This document shows, in pieces, positions 1-11,262 of a stretch of DNA of 64,000 bases; position 1 is the first letter of the stretch, and each line of letters starts with the position of its first letter. The stretch covers positions 34,171,947 to 34,235,946 of the forward strand of contig CM055110.1 of NCBI GenBank assembly GCA_029204225.1, read 5' to 3'. Source of the stretch: Diphasiastrum complanatum (taxonomy: Eukaryota; Streptophyta; Lycopodiopsida; Lycopodiales; Lycopodiaceae). Position numbers and translations under genes: made by a program. The notes under the pieces are model-generated. The model made no database searches, was not told where the DNA came from, and saw only the letters and a program-made list of their open reading frames with translations.

Positions 1-265
1 AAAGCAATTTGAAACCCATATTCCTCATTGGTATTGTACATTTGAAACAATCAAGTTTTGTCATCTTTATTGCTTTAATGTACTGGACAATGAATATCTC
101 TTTGTTGCAAAAAGTTTTACAAGAAGGTGCATCTTTTGCAACATTGGCAAGATTTGTTGTCAAATTCAATAGTTTTCATAAACATCTTTTGCATTATTAC
201 TTTTTAGTGCATCATTGTCCATGACACTCACCAATGTTGGATACTTATGAAACACTTGTTGTGCT
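1..265. other. Flanking sequence without recognised gene
   Basis: AT-rich sequence before the first LTR. The only open frame (positions 9-224, 71 codons) has no recognisable domain. I see no gene, RNA or repeat here. Confidence 0.5.
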
Positions 266-1751
266 TGTTGGACTTTTCTCTTTCCTACTAATTGACTAAG
301 CGGTTTTTAATCTTCATCCAACTATTTATCCAGTTCTGCGGATTTTTTAGTGTCTTTATACAGTCTGTAGAATTACAAGTGTTTTTACATAGTCTGTAGT
401 AATACATGGAGTTTGACAACAACGTCGCATTTTCTCTCTCTACAAACCTGACAGTGTCGCTTGTCAAAAATCTCATGTAAAAATGCAATGTCGGCTTTTT
501 CGCATTTTTCGCCTATCAAGAATTACGTGTAAAAATGTAGTGTCACCTTTTTCGCCTGTCAAGAATTACGTGAAAAAATGCAATGTCACCTTTTTCGCAT
601 TTTTTGCCTATCAGGAATTATGTGCAAAAATGCAGTGTTGCCTTTTTCGCCTGTCAAAAATTATGAGTAAAAATGCAGTGTTGCCTTTTTCGCATTTTTT
701 GCCTGTCAAAAATTACGAGTAAAAATGTAGTGTCGCATTTTTCGCCTATGGCAGTTTACGTTCATTTATGCAGAATGATAGTTTACATTTGTTTATGCAG
801 ACAGACCGTTTACAGCCAATTGTCACCGCTTATCAGTAAGCAACTTCTGAGAAGAACTAGATGAATGCCAACAGACTCCAGCCAACTAGCAATCACATTT
901 GACGACCTAATTACTTAGTATCAATCAGCTGTTCATACATCTCATTATCAATGATCAATCAACATTTGAATTGTGAAGGAGTTGAGTTAAAGAAACAAAG
1001 TGTTTCTAATTACAAAGCCTTGCTAGCTTTCAGCCCTTCACTTGACGAAGATGTTCGCGAACTCGAACATCTGGAGACACAAACACAAAGAGTTTTGCGA
1101 ACACGAAAGTCAACGGAGACGAAGATGAACACGGACAGAAGCTCCGCTTGCGTGTGAGAAGATAATTATGTCTAGGATCAGAAGATCCAATTGTTCGCTA
1201 GTGAAGCGAGACTACTACTCGTGAGAGAACCGTGCTTCTCTCACGCCAACGCACTGCGTGGATTCGCATGTAGTGCCCTGAAAAAATTAGAGAAAATCAA
1301 TATAGATTATTTTCTAGTTGCATCTGATCTTGGATGTTGAATGCTTATGCTGTTTATTTCATATGTCTAAGTTTTCTTGTTCTCTTTGAATTCTGCACCT
1401 TGGTTGAAATTAAGTCGAATGTTGTATTAATTTTATGAGCGTAGATCAGTAGTAACTGACTACTCTCTTGAGGATTGTAGGAGTGTTTCAGCTGGCAGTG
1501 CCCAACGAACACATCTGAACTCCATTCGAATCTTGAAAGAGAGTCGCGACTATTTCGTGAATTTTCTCCCCCAGATTCATTACACGTATCACTTTATGTT
1601 TGGTTATGTAATCACTTAGTATTTGGCAAAAGTTAGTTTCTAAAGATTGAACGCAATTTCCATCACTACTACTGTGTTCAATTTTTTATAGGCGTAGTCA
1701 AGCATTAGAGGTAGGAAGTTTCTGCATTCTATTACTCACCTATTACCTACA
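266..1751 (+). repeat. 5' LTR of copia element A (copy 1)
   Basis: It starts TGTTGGA and ends in CTACA directly before a primer binding site, giving the expected TG...CA ends. It aligns with the 3' LTR at 62,384-63,474: shared segments include the start, the stretch around 300-430 and the final part before the primer site. It is about 400 bp longer than that copy, partly because of the expanded internal tandem repeat at 480-760. The matching right-hand LTR of this copy is not present; the element is cut off near 3,990. Confidence 0.8.
480..760 (+). repeat. Tandem repeat array inside copia A LTR
   Basis: Four to five imperfect units of about 60 bp, each containing AAAAATGCAGTGT, a TTTTTCGC block and GCCTGTCAAGAATTACG. 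Some units are shortened by losing the CGCATTTTT part. The copy 2 LTR (62,540-62,620) has only one or two such units, so the array has expanded in this copy. Confidence 0.8.
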
Positions 1752-1763
1752 TGGTATCAGAGC
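1752..1763 (+). promoter_or_regulatory. Primer binding site, initiator Met tRNA (copia A)
   Basis: TGGTATCAGAGC lies immediately after the LTR. This is the usual plant copia/gypsy site complementary to the 3' end of initiator methionine tRNA and primes minus-strand DNA synthesis. Its position fixes the LTR end at 1,751. Confidence 0.85.
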
Positions 1764-2043
1764 GTACCTACATGGTACCATAGCATACTATCATAGAATC
1801 AGTGCTAGATCACTACTTCTTTATCTGAACCGTCATGGTATATCAGACTTGTGATCTCTATTAGGGCCTAATACTATTTCGATATTAGAGCAAAAACCTC
1901 TAATACTTGATATCTATCGCAATATCAAATTGATATCATATTCTTCAATTCCTTCCATCGTTTAAGTATCAGAGAATTGATTTTCTATTGTTGGCATCAC
2001 TACATCTTAGTGTCATCGATACAATCGACAGACTAAATTCTAA

Positions 2044-3990
2044 ATGGATTCTCAAAGTAAAGCTGGTCTTATCACAGACAAGTTGAATGGATCCAATTAT
2101 CATTTGTGAAAATTTAAGATGAAGTCCTTGCTAATCGCCAACGAATTATGAAATGTTGTTACATGTATCGAAGTGAAACCTGAAGATGACACAGAAGACT
2201 CAAAATGAAAATCAAAGGATGGTAAGGCTTTCGCGCTTATTATCCTCAATATATCAGATACTCAAATTGGCCACATAGTTGAAGCTAAAACTTTGAAAGA
2301 AGTTTGGGACATCCTGAGCTCACTATATGATGTGAGAGATGTAACTACTAAGTTACATCTTTGAAGGAAATTCTTCATACTCAAGATGTCAAATGGTAAT
2401 TCTCTTCAGAATCATATTAACCAGTTTAAGAATCTTTTGCAACAGATGGCCGCTGTCAGATCAGTCATAGATGGTCAAGACGCAATAATGACATTGCTTT
2501 CAAGCCTGTCCTCTACATATGAGAACTGGGTGATGATCATCATGACACACTCAGATTTAACTCTTATCGGAGTTATCACTATGTTGCTACAAGAAAATAA
2601 TCGAAGAAGTCAAGACACTTTGTCTACCTCTTCATCTCATGCTCTATATGTCAACAAGGGCTCGAAAAGACAGAAGCAGAAAAGCTCTGCATCGAATCAG
2701 AAACAGACTCAAAGTCAAGAACAATCATCAAATCCACATTCGTTGTAGAAGAAGATGTTTTGCAGGTATTTCAGTTTCAGTTGCAATAACCATGAGATCT
2801 AGGATTGCCGAATTCTCAAAGTGAAGAATGGAACGCGAATACAATTACAACATCTCCTCAAGTCGAAATGAATGAAGGCGCTTTTATGGTCAAAGACAAA
2901 TACACGAATTCGGATGATTCGTGGTTTTTGAATACTGGAGCTACTCCACATATGACCAATCATCGTGAAGATTTTCCAATCCTATACGCCTTATAGCACC
3001 AAGAAGTATATTCATCTTGGTGATGATAGTACTCACACTATCGAAGGTGAAGGTACTATAAGATTGAGATTTCAGCATGATCAATTCAAACTATTGTCAA
3101 AAGTCCTGTATGTTCCTAAACTCCCTACAAATCTACTATCAGTAAGTAGAATTATAGATCTAGGTCATAAGGTGGGGTTTGAGTCTGATCAATGCTGAAT
3201 TATCGATAGGAGTAATAAGATCCTTGCACTCGGCAAGAGGCATCACCATTCGAAGTTTGGACAGGTACCAAACCTTCTTTATCAAACTTATGAGTTTTTG
3301 GATGTACTACTTATGTGCAAATTCCTCGCGATCTCAAGAAGAAGCTCGACTTCTAGAGTATCAAATGTATTTTCATCAGTTACACTACTTCAAATCAAGC
3401 CTACAAGTTGTTCGATCCCATCGAGTAGAAGATATCCACTAGCCGGGATGTCATCTTCATCAAATATCAGTTTCAAGACCTCAAGGGAAAAGGCACAACC
3501 CATCTAGACGACCTGTCAGATTCTCTTGACATATTGAACTTTCTAGTTCCTCAGTCGACTATTCCCCTTGAAGGACCAAGATCATCTACTTTTGATGAAC
3601 AACAAATCAATGGTGAATCAGAAGATGATGATGTTGCAGTTCGGCAACTATAGCATGATAAAAATGATCATCTTCCTCTATTTCCCAGAAGATCATCAAG
3701 AGATAGCAAACTAACTATCAAGTATATCGACGAATCTATAGCCTAACTTGTTCACGAGTCGACCACTGTCGAAGAGGCACTCAGTCAACCAGATTCAAAT
3801 CTTTGGAAAGAAGCTATGGATAAAGAGTATTCATCTCTTATAAAGAACCATACATGTCTGGGCGAAGCTCATTTCTGCCTTGGTATTCAAATCCACAGAG
3901 ACATAAATCGAAAGTTGATTTACATTACTCAACAGAGGTACATCTACAATATGTTAGTAAGATATAATCTGATTAATTGCAAGCTAGCGA
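2044..3990 (+). pseudogene. Copia A gag-pol remnant (copy 1), internally deleted
   Basis: Decayed Ty1/copia polyprotein. Gag begins MDSQSKAGL at 2,044 and runs to about 2,750 with stops, including a TGA after NYHL (2,107-2,109). A protease-like stretch near 2,930 reads DSWFLNTGATPHMTN, the active-site DSGA being altered to NTGA. Then come LGDDSTHTIEGEG and VLYVPKLPTNLLSVS, standard copia segments downstream of protease. The integrase core is missing; a linker reading STSRDVIF and the EALSQPDSNLWKEAMDKEY lead-in to reverse transcriptase are present (3,400-3,850). Nearly the whole reverse transcriptase is deleted: IKNHT jumps straight to LGEAHFCLGIQIHRD at about 3,858. The sequence stops matching copy 2 after NLINCKLA near 3,988. 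It cannot encode a working element. Confidence 0.85.
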
Positions 3991-5147
3991 AAGAACACCA
4001 TCAAGTCTTGCTTTCCTATTAGTAGAAAGACAAATAGAAATTGAACCAATACCTTCAACACAAACTTACCACCATTGGCCATGTGAATTGATTTCTTGGC
4101 TCCATCATAAGTGACCAAAGAAGTAAAGAATTCCCTGTGACTAGTCATGTGTGAACTAGCTCCACTATCAATCCACCATGAATCTTTGTCACCTTCACTT
4201 GATATTGGACTTGTAGAACACATCAAAAGAGAATCACAACCACCTAGATCCTCATTATTGGTAGTAAAGTTCATTTGCTTGCTACCTTCATCTCTTTGCT
4301 TTTTCAAACATTCATTTGCAAAATGCCCTTTGATTCCACAATGAAAGCATTTCAACTTAGAATTATCTTTCTTTTTGCCAAAAGAGGAAGTCTCACCTTG
4401 ATCTTGTCCTTTTGACCACTTGCCTTTGCCTTTGCCCTTGAACTTGCCTTTGATGAACATAGCATTCTCTTCATAATGAGATGTCAATGTAGATCCACCT
4501 CCTCTTGATTGAAGACTATACTCCTCATTCACCAAGATCTCTTGCAAATCCACAATACTTGGCAAAGTCTTTCGAATAGCAAAACTTTGAACAAGATTAG
4601 CATGGTCATCCAACAAGCCATTAAGTATAACTTGAACAAGTTCTACCTCCTTAATGCTTTCATCAATACATGCTAACTCATCATTGAATGCTTTAACCCT
4701 CAGAACAAAAGCATGAGTACTCTCTTCTTTCTTTTGCAAGCTTTGAAAGATTTTCCTCCTAAGAGTAAGCACTCTTGATGTAGACTAAGATTCATAAAGA
4801 TTCTTCAAAGCTTCTCAAGCCTCCAAAGATGATGTGCACTTACCAATCTCCTTAAGAAATTCATTGGTAACATCCATCTTAATCATGTGTAGAGCCCTTT
4901 TGGCCCTCTTATCATACCTCATTTGATCTTGTTGAGTTGTTGGTCTCTCCTCCAAACCTACAACAATATCCAAAACATCATTCATCTCAGGAAGTGATTC
5001 CATCCACTTTCCACAATGAATAGTTACTTGAGGTAAGCCTATCATTGTTTCCAACATGAATCCACCACTTGTAGCCATGTTGCAATGACCTAATATTCTT
5101 CTTTCAACCTGTTCCAATGCACAAAGCACTCTCTTGAATGTCAACAA
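3990..5147 (-). pseudogene. Copia B gag-protease fragment
   Basis: On the minus strand, gag runs from about 5,147 down. It contains EAWEALKNLYES, then a stop near 4,785, then RVLTLRRKIFQSLQKKEESTH and LVQVILNGLLDDHANLVQSF, typical of plant copia gag (UBN2-like) proteins. A CCHC zinc knuckle (CFHCGIKGHFANEC, about 4,312-4,355) and a copia protease site WWIDSGASSHMT (about 4,139-4,175) follow. The frame ends near 3,990, where it meets the truncated copia A element in opposite orientation. Integrase and reverse transcriptase are absent. The frame is unusually open for the region, so it may be a younger insertion. Confidence 0.85.
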
Positions 5148-5636
5148 ATGAATTCAAGAAGAAATCACAAAGATATGGAACCTCTCAAATCTCTTCTAGC
5201 ACTTCTAACTAGAAAATCAACACATAGAATAGTGAAATCTTGATCAATATATGATCTATCCTCAATCTAATGATTCTTGCCACTTCCTAAGATTGAAACA
5301 CACTCAAACGAAGTTTGATAACCCCACAAACTAGAGATCCAATCAAAATAAGAGTTTTGACAAAATCACAAAAAATTGAATATCTCAAATTCTAAATGCA
5401 ATTTCTAAAACTTGATATATCATCTTGTAGCCTCCAATGAGACCTTCCTAATGCACCAAAAATTGGCTAATTCCAGTAAACCAAAAATGAAATCAGAATA
5501 TATAAACCTATATTGAGTTTTGACCTACAAAAGATCAATTCTACATATGCAAAAATGCTGATTTTTGAGTAAAAATCAATCTAGCATGCTCTAAAAATGG
5601 AAACTCCTCCAAATATTTGATAAATGTGGTTGATCT
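5148..5636. other. Non-coding stretch upstream of copia B
   Basis: No open frame or recognised motif. By position it could hold the leader or LTR remains of the minus-strand copia B fragment, but I found no matching LTR or primer site. Confidence 0.35.
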
Positions 5637-6688
5637 TGTCATAAAACGTGGGGATGACTGGCAGTAGAAGCTCAAGGCTTTGAGCGTAGGCATGTAGGAA
5701 CGGAAACGCAACAACTAGCAACAGAAATATTCAAGTAGAATGATTCATACAAATTGCGCAAATGAACAACGCAGTAGTGAGACAAAAATTGCACTCTGGT
5801 TAATATCAACAGTGAGTAAAATGTCTTGAAGTAATAACTTCAACTTGCTGAGCGTGATAACGCTGGCTACAGAAAAACTCTGACTGAAAAATAAATTTCA
5901 TTAGCCCTTATATAGCTTAATTCAGCTAGTGTATATATTTACAAGTGTCGAGAGAAAAATATCTCATGCCTTAACTGCCATTTACTCCAGTTTTGCATAT
6001 GTACAAAGTTGGTAACCACCTTTAGGATATTTGTTTCTCCAGTTGTTTTAGGGTTGATGATAAGTTGGCGACGTCGGTCTGCCAATGTAGCAAAAATCCG
6101 AAAAATGCAAAAAACCCGAAAAACTCAAAGGTTTCCTTAGATTGAAGGTATGCAAATCCTGAAGGTGCCCTTAGATTGAGGGTATGTAGATCTCGAAGGT
6201 GCCCTTAGATTGAAGATAGCAAAAAAGATGAAAAAGCCGAAGGTGCCTTAGATAAAGGTAGCAAAAAAGTCAAAGGTGCCTTAGACTAAAGACAACGAAA
6301 AAGCCAAAAGTGCCTTAGACTAAAGGCAACGAAAAAGCCGAAGGTGCCTTAGAATAAAGACAACAAAAAAAACGAAAAAGCCCAAGGTGTCTTTAAAATG
6401 GTTTCTAAGGCATTCTGGCCACTGTGTCGCATTTTTTGCGAAGGAAAAGACGAAGGTGCCTTAAAATGGTCTCCAAGGCATTCTGGCCACTTGGCCACTT
6501 GTGTCGCATTTTTCACGAAGGTGCGAAAAAGGTGAACAAGATGAAAGTGCCTTTAAAAAATGTTCAAGACAAAAAAACATCTCAAAGGGAAATAATGTGA
6601 AGGTCCGAAAACATGTAGTCGGCCTTCGGTTTTCAGGATGCTCATTACTTGAACAATTTGTTTAAGGCCAAGCATAAGAAATCTAACA
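5637..6688 (-). repeat. 3' LTR of copia element C
   Basis: On the plus strand it begins TGTCATAAAACGTGG and ends AATCTAACA; on the element's own strand it is TGTTAGATT...ATGACA. The first roughly 500 bp are repeated at 10,760-11,262 with few differences, in the same orientation. A polypurine tract adjoins its inner end. Length 1,052 bp. The inner part carries a tandem array. Confidence 0.85.
6130..6400. repeat. Tandem repeat array inside copia C LTR
   Basis: Six or more degenerate units of about 35-45 bp built on AAGGTGCCTTAGA...AAAGGCAACGAAAAAGCC. They are followed at 6,400-6,520 by a larger duplicated segment containing TAAAATGGT, CAAGGCATTCTGGCCAC and TGTCGCATTTTT. Confidence 0.75.
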
Positions 6689-6701
6689 CTCCCCCTTCAT
6701 G
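6689..6701 (-). promoter_or_regulatory. Polypurine tract of copia C
   Basis: Plus strand CTCCCCCTTCATG, i.e. AAGGGGGAG directly before the LTR on the element strand. This is the plus-strand primer of an LTR retrotransposon. Confidence 0.75.
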
Positions 6702-8360
6702 TGGATCCTGAAAAACTTTGATCTTCAGATTTAACATATCGTTAAATCTGAAATATTGCTCATTTGATATAGCCTTTGTGAGTAATCTGCTGCCATGTAG
6801 TTTGTTCTGCAGAAAACCAATGCTACTTCCTTGCTATGCACTTTCTCTCTAAGGTAATGATACTTGATTTTGATATGTTTGCTTCGAGAGTGAAATCTCG
6901 GATTGAGAGATAGCGCTATTGTGCTTTGATTGTCACAATAGATTGTTGTAGGAAGTGGTTGTGCAAGGTTGATGTCTGCAAGGAGTTGACTTAGCCAGAT
7001 CACCTCTTTGGTTGCATTTGTCGCAACTATGTATTTGGATTCCGTTGATGATAATGCAATTGAGGTCTACTTTCGACTGTTCCATGAGATTGGGCGTTGA
7101 TTGTATAAAAATACAAATCCAAAAGTTGATTTTCTGGTATCGACATCTCTTGCCCAATCCGCATTTGTGTAGGCTTCAAGGATGTTGGCAGTGTGGTTGC
7201 TTGATCCGTAGCAGATGCTGAGAGTTTTTGTTGCTTGGATGTACTTCATGACCTTTGTTAGTGCCTTCTAATGAGTTAAGCCTAGATTTGACAGAAACTG
7301 GCTGAGTGCACTGATCGAATATGCAAGGTCTGGTCGCGTGCAGATCATTGTGTACATCAGTGAGCCAATGATGGATTGAAACAGGTAGTGCTTCATCTCC
7401 TCCTTTTCTGCCTCAGTTTGAGAAGACTATTCCTCTCATAACTCTAGTCCAGGTTAGAGTGGAAACTGACTTGGTTTGCAGTTGGCCATTCCATACTTTT
7501 CTAGCACGTTGTTGAGATATCGTTGCTGATCGATAAAAATCAGTTTGCTGGGTCGATCTCGTTGGATTTGGATTCTGAGACAATAGTGGGCTGGACCCAT
7601 GTCAGTCATCTTGTATTCCTGGGCCAGCATGCATTTTGTATCCTTCATCAGATTCAGATTATCACTGAATAAGAGTGTATCATCTACATAGAGAGTGATG
7701 ATGATGAAGTTATCTGATACAGTCTTGAAGTAGACATTCGAGTCTGTTGAGTTTGGAGTAAAATCATTCTCTATTAGAAATGCGTTGATATTCTGGAACT
7801 AGGCTCTGGGTGACTGTTTTAGCCCGTAGAGCACCTTGTGGATTTTGCATACAAGGTGATGTTGCTTGCCGTTGAGTTCGTATCCCTCTTGCTGCGTCAT
7901 ATAGATTTCCTCTTCAATGGTTCCATTGAGGAAAGTAGTCTGGACATCCATCTGGTAGACTTCAAGATCTGTTGCAGCTGCAAATGAGAGGAGTAGTCAA
8001 ATTGAAGCATGTTTGACAACTGGACTGAAGGTTTTTGAATAATCCAGATCTGGAATCTGGGAAAAGCCTTTGGCGACTAACCTGACCTTGTAGCAATTTA
8101 GCCTTCCTTCAATGTCGTACTTTGCCTTGAATATCCATTTGCATGGAATTGGGTTTTGGTTCTTTGGCAACTCAGTGAGTGTCTATGTTTGATTCTCCAT
8201 CAGAGAATCAAATTTGGTGTCCATCGCAGCTTTCCACTAGTCAACATCAGGAGTAGACATTGCCTCATAAATGGTGTTTGGTTCTTGCACAAAATAGCTG
8301 CCGAATCATCCATAAATCTAGATGAAGGCTGTCTAGACTTGTTCGACCTTCTGGGTTGAA
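6700..8360 (-). pseudogene. Copia C reverse transcriptase-RNase H, frameshifted
   Basis: Minus strand, read from right to left. Around 8,100-8,000 fragments match the start of copia reverse transcriptase. The catalytic YVDDTLLFSDN lies near 7,660-7,695. MGPAHYCLRIQIQRD and YLNNVLEKYGM (7,454-7,648) are the thumb region. RNase H continues as YTNADWARDVDTRKST, then ISWNSRK (7,067-7,249), then after a frameshift TIYCDNQSTIALS and FHSRSKHIKIKYH (6,731-7,003). Several stops and frameshifts break the frame, so this is an inactive copy. It is closely related in sequence to copia A. Confidence 0.85.
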
Positions 8361-8764
8361 CTTAGGTCCTCTGATGTCAGAGGTTTTGACTCATTGTCTG
8401 AGTCAGCATCGATATTCTACAGTTGAATCCCTGGATCAGAATGGTCTGGTTGTTCGATCCTTGGGTCGGATTTATCAGCAGCTTTTCTTTTGTGGTCGAT
8501 GAACTGGTCTTCCATGAAAATGACATCTCTACTGGTGAATGCCTTCTCGGTATCCAAATTGTAGAGCTTGTATGCCTTGTGGTCTGGAGAATAGCCAATG
8601 AAAATCGTTTTTCTGCTCTTATCATCCAGCTTTCTTCTTAGATCTTCAGGGATCTAAACAAAAGCAATGCATCTAAACACTCGAATATATCTGAGTGATG
8701 GTTTTGATCCTGTCCACACCTCATAAGGTGTCTTGCCATTTAGGGCTTTGGTGATGGATCAATT

Positions 8765-9370
8765 CTACAAATAGGCAGCTATAGTAATAGCTTCTGTCCA
8801 AAATCTCTTTGAAAGAAAGGCATGGGCCATCATGCTCTTGGCACTTTCGATGAGTGTCCGATTCTTTCGTTCAACTACACCATTGGATTGAGGTGAGTAG
8901 CTGGTTGTATATTGTTGATGTATCTCGTTGGCCTTGCAGAACTCCTTGAATTTTGTGGAGATGTACTTTCCTCCTCCATCTGTGCATAAAGCCTTGATCT
9001 TCCTCTGGGTCTGATTTTCTGCAGACACCTTGAACTACTTGAAGAACTTGAATGCTTCGAATTTGTTCTTCATATAGTAGGTTGCAGTCCTTCAAAAGAA
9101 GTCATCGATGAAGGTTAGCAATAGAGAGCTCCCCCCTGTGGAAGCAGTCTGCATCAAGCCACAAATGTCGATGTGTACAAGGTCAAGCAAGCCCTTGGAT
9201 GTATGAACTGAGTCTGAACTGAAGGGACTCCCAGCATGCCTGCTGATAATACAACTTTCGCATGGAGAAGTTGGCTTGCTGACTGAAGGCAGATCTTGTA
9301 CTAGACTCTGAACTGACATTTGCTGAATACTGTTGAAGTTAAGATGGCCAAGTCTGAAATGCCACATCAT
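8765..9370 (-). pseudogene. Copia C integrase, interrupted
   Basis: Minus strand. The integrase zinc-binding segment reads WHFRLGHLN...CESCIISRH (H...H...C..C) near 9,240-9,367, followed by LLDLVHIDICG and LLTFIDDFF with the first catalytic Asp. After a stop near 9,090 it continues KALCTDGGGKYIS (second Asp), then YSPQSNGVVERKNRT with the catalytic Glu and FWTEAITIAAYL. All recognisable landmarks of an rve-type integrase are present, but at least two in-frame breaks separate them. Confidence 0.85.
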
Positions 9371-9528
9371 ATCAGCTGATTCAGAAGTGGCTCTGTGAAG
9401 ACCTTGACTGTTAGAAGAATAGAAATGACTGAGTTTGTAAAGATACCGCTTCTTCTTCCATAGGCTAGAACCTTTTGGGATTTGTCAAGAATTGTGCAGT
9501 CTTTTTGTATAGAATTTGACCCTTTGAC

Positions 9529-9909
9529 CTAAATCGGTGATTTTGCTAACTGAGAGCAGATTCTTGGTCGGATTTGGAATGTGGAGAACGTTGGACAACA
9601 ACTTGACCTCATCTCTTTTGAACTCAACTCTGACTGCTCCTCAGCTTCGATTGAATGTGATGAGCTGTCTCCAAGTTGCACAACTCGAGAGTGGGTGAAT
9701 GACTCATAGTCTTTGAACCAGTCACGATGGTGAGTCATGTGTTGAGCTGCTCCGGAATCTAAATACCAGGAATCAATATCCTGTTGTTCTCCGACTTTGG
9801 TCATGAAAGTTGCTTCATCTTCTTCTTCTTGTTGCTGATTTGAGTGACTGGTTGTAGCACTATGTGCTTGTTGTTGGAATTGCTTCTTCTTTTTGTTGTT
9901 GTATTTCAA
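9529..9909 (-). pseudogene. Copia C protease region
   Basis: Minus-strand frame with a glutamine-rich linker followed by SWYLDSGAAQHMTHH, the copia aspartic protease active site (DSGA), then RVVQLGDSSSHSIEAE. It lies between gag and integrase, as expected. The frame closes early at 9,529 and the usual LLSVS segment downstream is out of frame. Confidence 0.8.
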
Positions 9910-9971
9910 AGTTCGGCAGTCCTTGATTTCATGGTCAGTCCTCTTATAGTATATGTAGAAAAGTTTCTACA

Positions 9972-10616
9972 CTAGTTGGAATGATAAAGATCTTGAATTT
10001 GATCCTGAATCGGAATTTGGTCCAAACTGCATGTTGCTCTCTTCTTGTCAGTATAGCCTGACTTTGTAGATATCTTGGATCTAAACTTCTGATTATTTGA
10101 ATATAGAGCTCGAGGATCCTCAGGTAGATTTGATAATAGAGTCATGAGTACATCAGAATCTTCTATGACTGAGCCAGTTGCAGTGATCTGCTCCATAAGA
10201 TTTTTGAAGGTGTTGAGGAGACTCGAAACACTATCTGCATCAGACATTCTGAGGGTGAAGAATTTCTTCCTCAGATGAAGCTTGGAAGTAATGTCTCTGA
10301 TGTCATAGAGAGTTGTTAGAATGTCCCATGCATCCTGAGTTGTTAGGATGTCCCATGCATCCTTAGTAGTCTGAGCAGCACGTATGTGGATGATCTGAGT
10401 ATCCTTGATGTTGAGGGTGATCATGGCAGATGCTTTGTCATCTCTCAGTCTCCACTTGGTGATGATGATTGCATCACCTTCTGGTTTGAGCTCTGTGCCA
10501 TCAATGATGTCCCATAGTTCTTTGGCTAGAAGTATCACCTTCTTCTTGTATTTCCAGAGATGGTAGTTATTTCCATCGAGTTTGTCAATGAGAGATGAAC
10601 TAGATGATGGATCCAT
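9972..10616 (-). pseudogene. Copia C gag
   Basis: Starts MDPSSSSSLIDKLDGNNYH at 10,616 on the minus strand. It contains WKYKKKVILLAKELWDIIDG, then LHLRKKFFTLRMSDADSV and MEQITATGSVIEDSDVLMTLLSNLP, matching plant copia gag. It is clearly the same superfamily as copia A gag. An internal direct duplication gives DAWDILTT twice in a row (10,319-10,370). The C-terminal half is frameshifted and no intact zinc knuckle was found, so it is not functional as it stands. Confidence 0.85.
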
Positions 10617-10748
10617 TCTGGTTGAACGAGATCGTTAGTAGAAACAACGATTGTTGGAATACTGGTGGCTGTGCGTTTGCTAGAAAGACGTCTTGATTGA
10701 AACAAGACCGATAATTCGCAGTAGAAATGCAGATTACTGAAATGTCTA

Positions 10749-10759
10749 CTTTGATACCA
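10749..10759 (-). promoter_or_regulatory. Primer binding site of copia C
   Basis: Plus strand CTTTGATACCA, i.e. TGGTATCAAAG on the element strand, directly inside the right-hand LTR. It resembles the initiator Met tRNA site TGGTATCAGAG with one change. Confidence 0.8.
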
Positions 10760-11262
10760 TGTCGTAAAACGTGGGGATGACCGGCAGCGGAAGCTCGAGG
10801 CTTTGAGCGTAGGCATGTAGGAACAGAAACGCAACAATTAGTAGCAGAAATATTCAAGTAGAATGATTCATACAAATCGCGCAAATGAACAACGCAATAG
10901 TGAGGCAAAAATTGCACTCTGATTAATATCAACAGTGAGTACAATGGCTTGAAGTAATAACTTTAGCTTGCTAAGCATGATAATGCTAGCTACAGAAAAA
11001 CTCTAATTGAAAAAGGAATTTAATTAACCCTTACATAGCTTGATTCAGCTAGTATATATATTTACAAGTGTCGAGAGAAAAATATCTTATGGCTTACCTG
11101 CCATTTACTCCAGTTTAGCATATGTACAAAGTTGGTAACCGCCTTTAGGATATTTGTTTCTCTAGCTGTTTTAGAATTGATGATAAGTTGGCGACGTCGG
11201 TCTGCCAATGTAACAAAAACGTGAAAAACCCAAAAAACTCGAAGGTGCCCTTAGACTGAAGC
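10760..11262 (-). repeat. 5' LTR of copia C, truncated
   Basis: Matches the first about 500 bp of the LTR at 5,637-6,688 with a few percent differences (for example TGTCGTAAAACGTGG against TGTCATAAAACGTGG). Homology ends near 11,262 after CCCTTAGACTGAAG. The outer half, holding the tandem array, is missing, so no target-site duplication can be checked. Confidence 0.8.

Noticed and set aside
480-760. CRISPR-like array
   Set aside because: The repeats are contiguous degenerate tandem units inside a retrotransposon LTR in a plant genome, without unique spacers.
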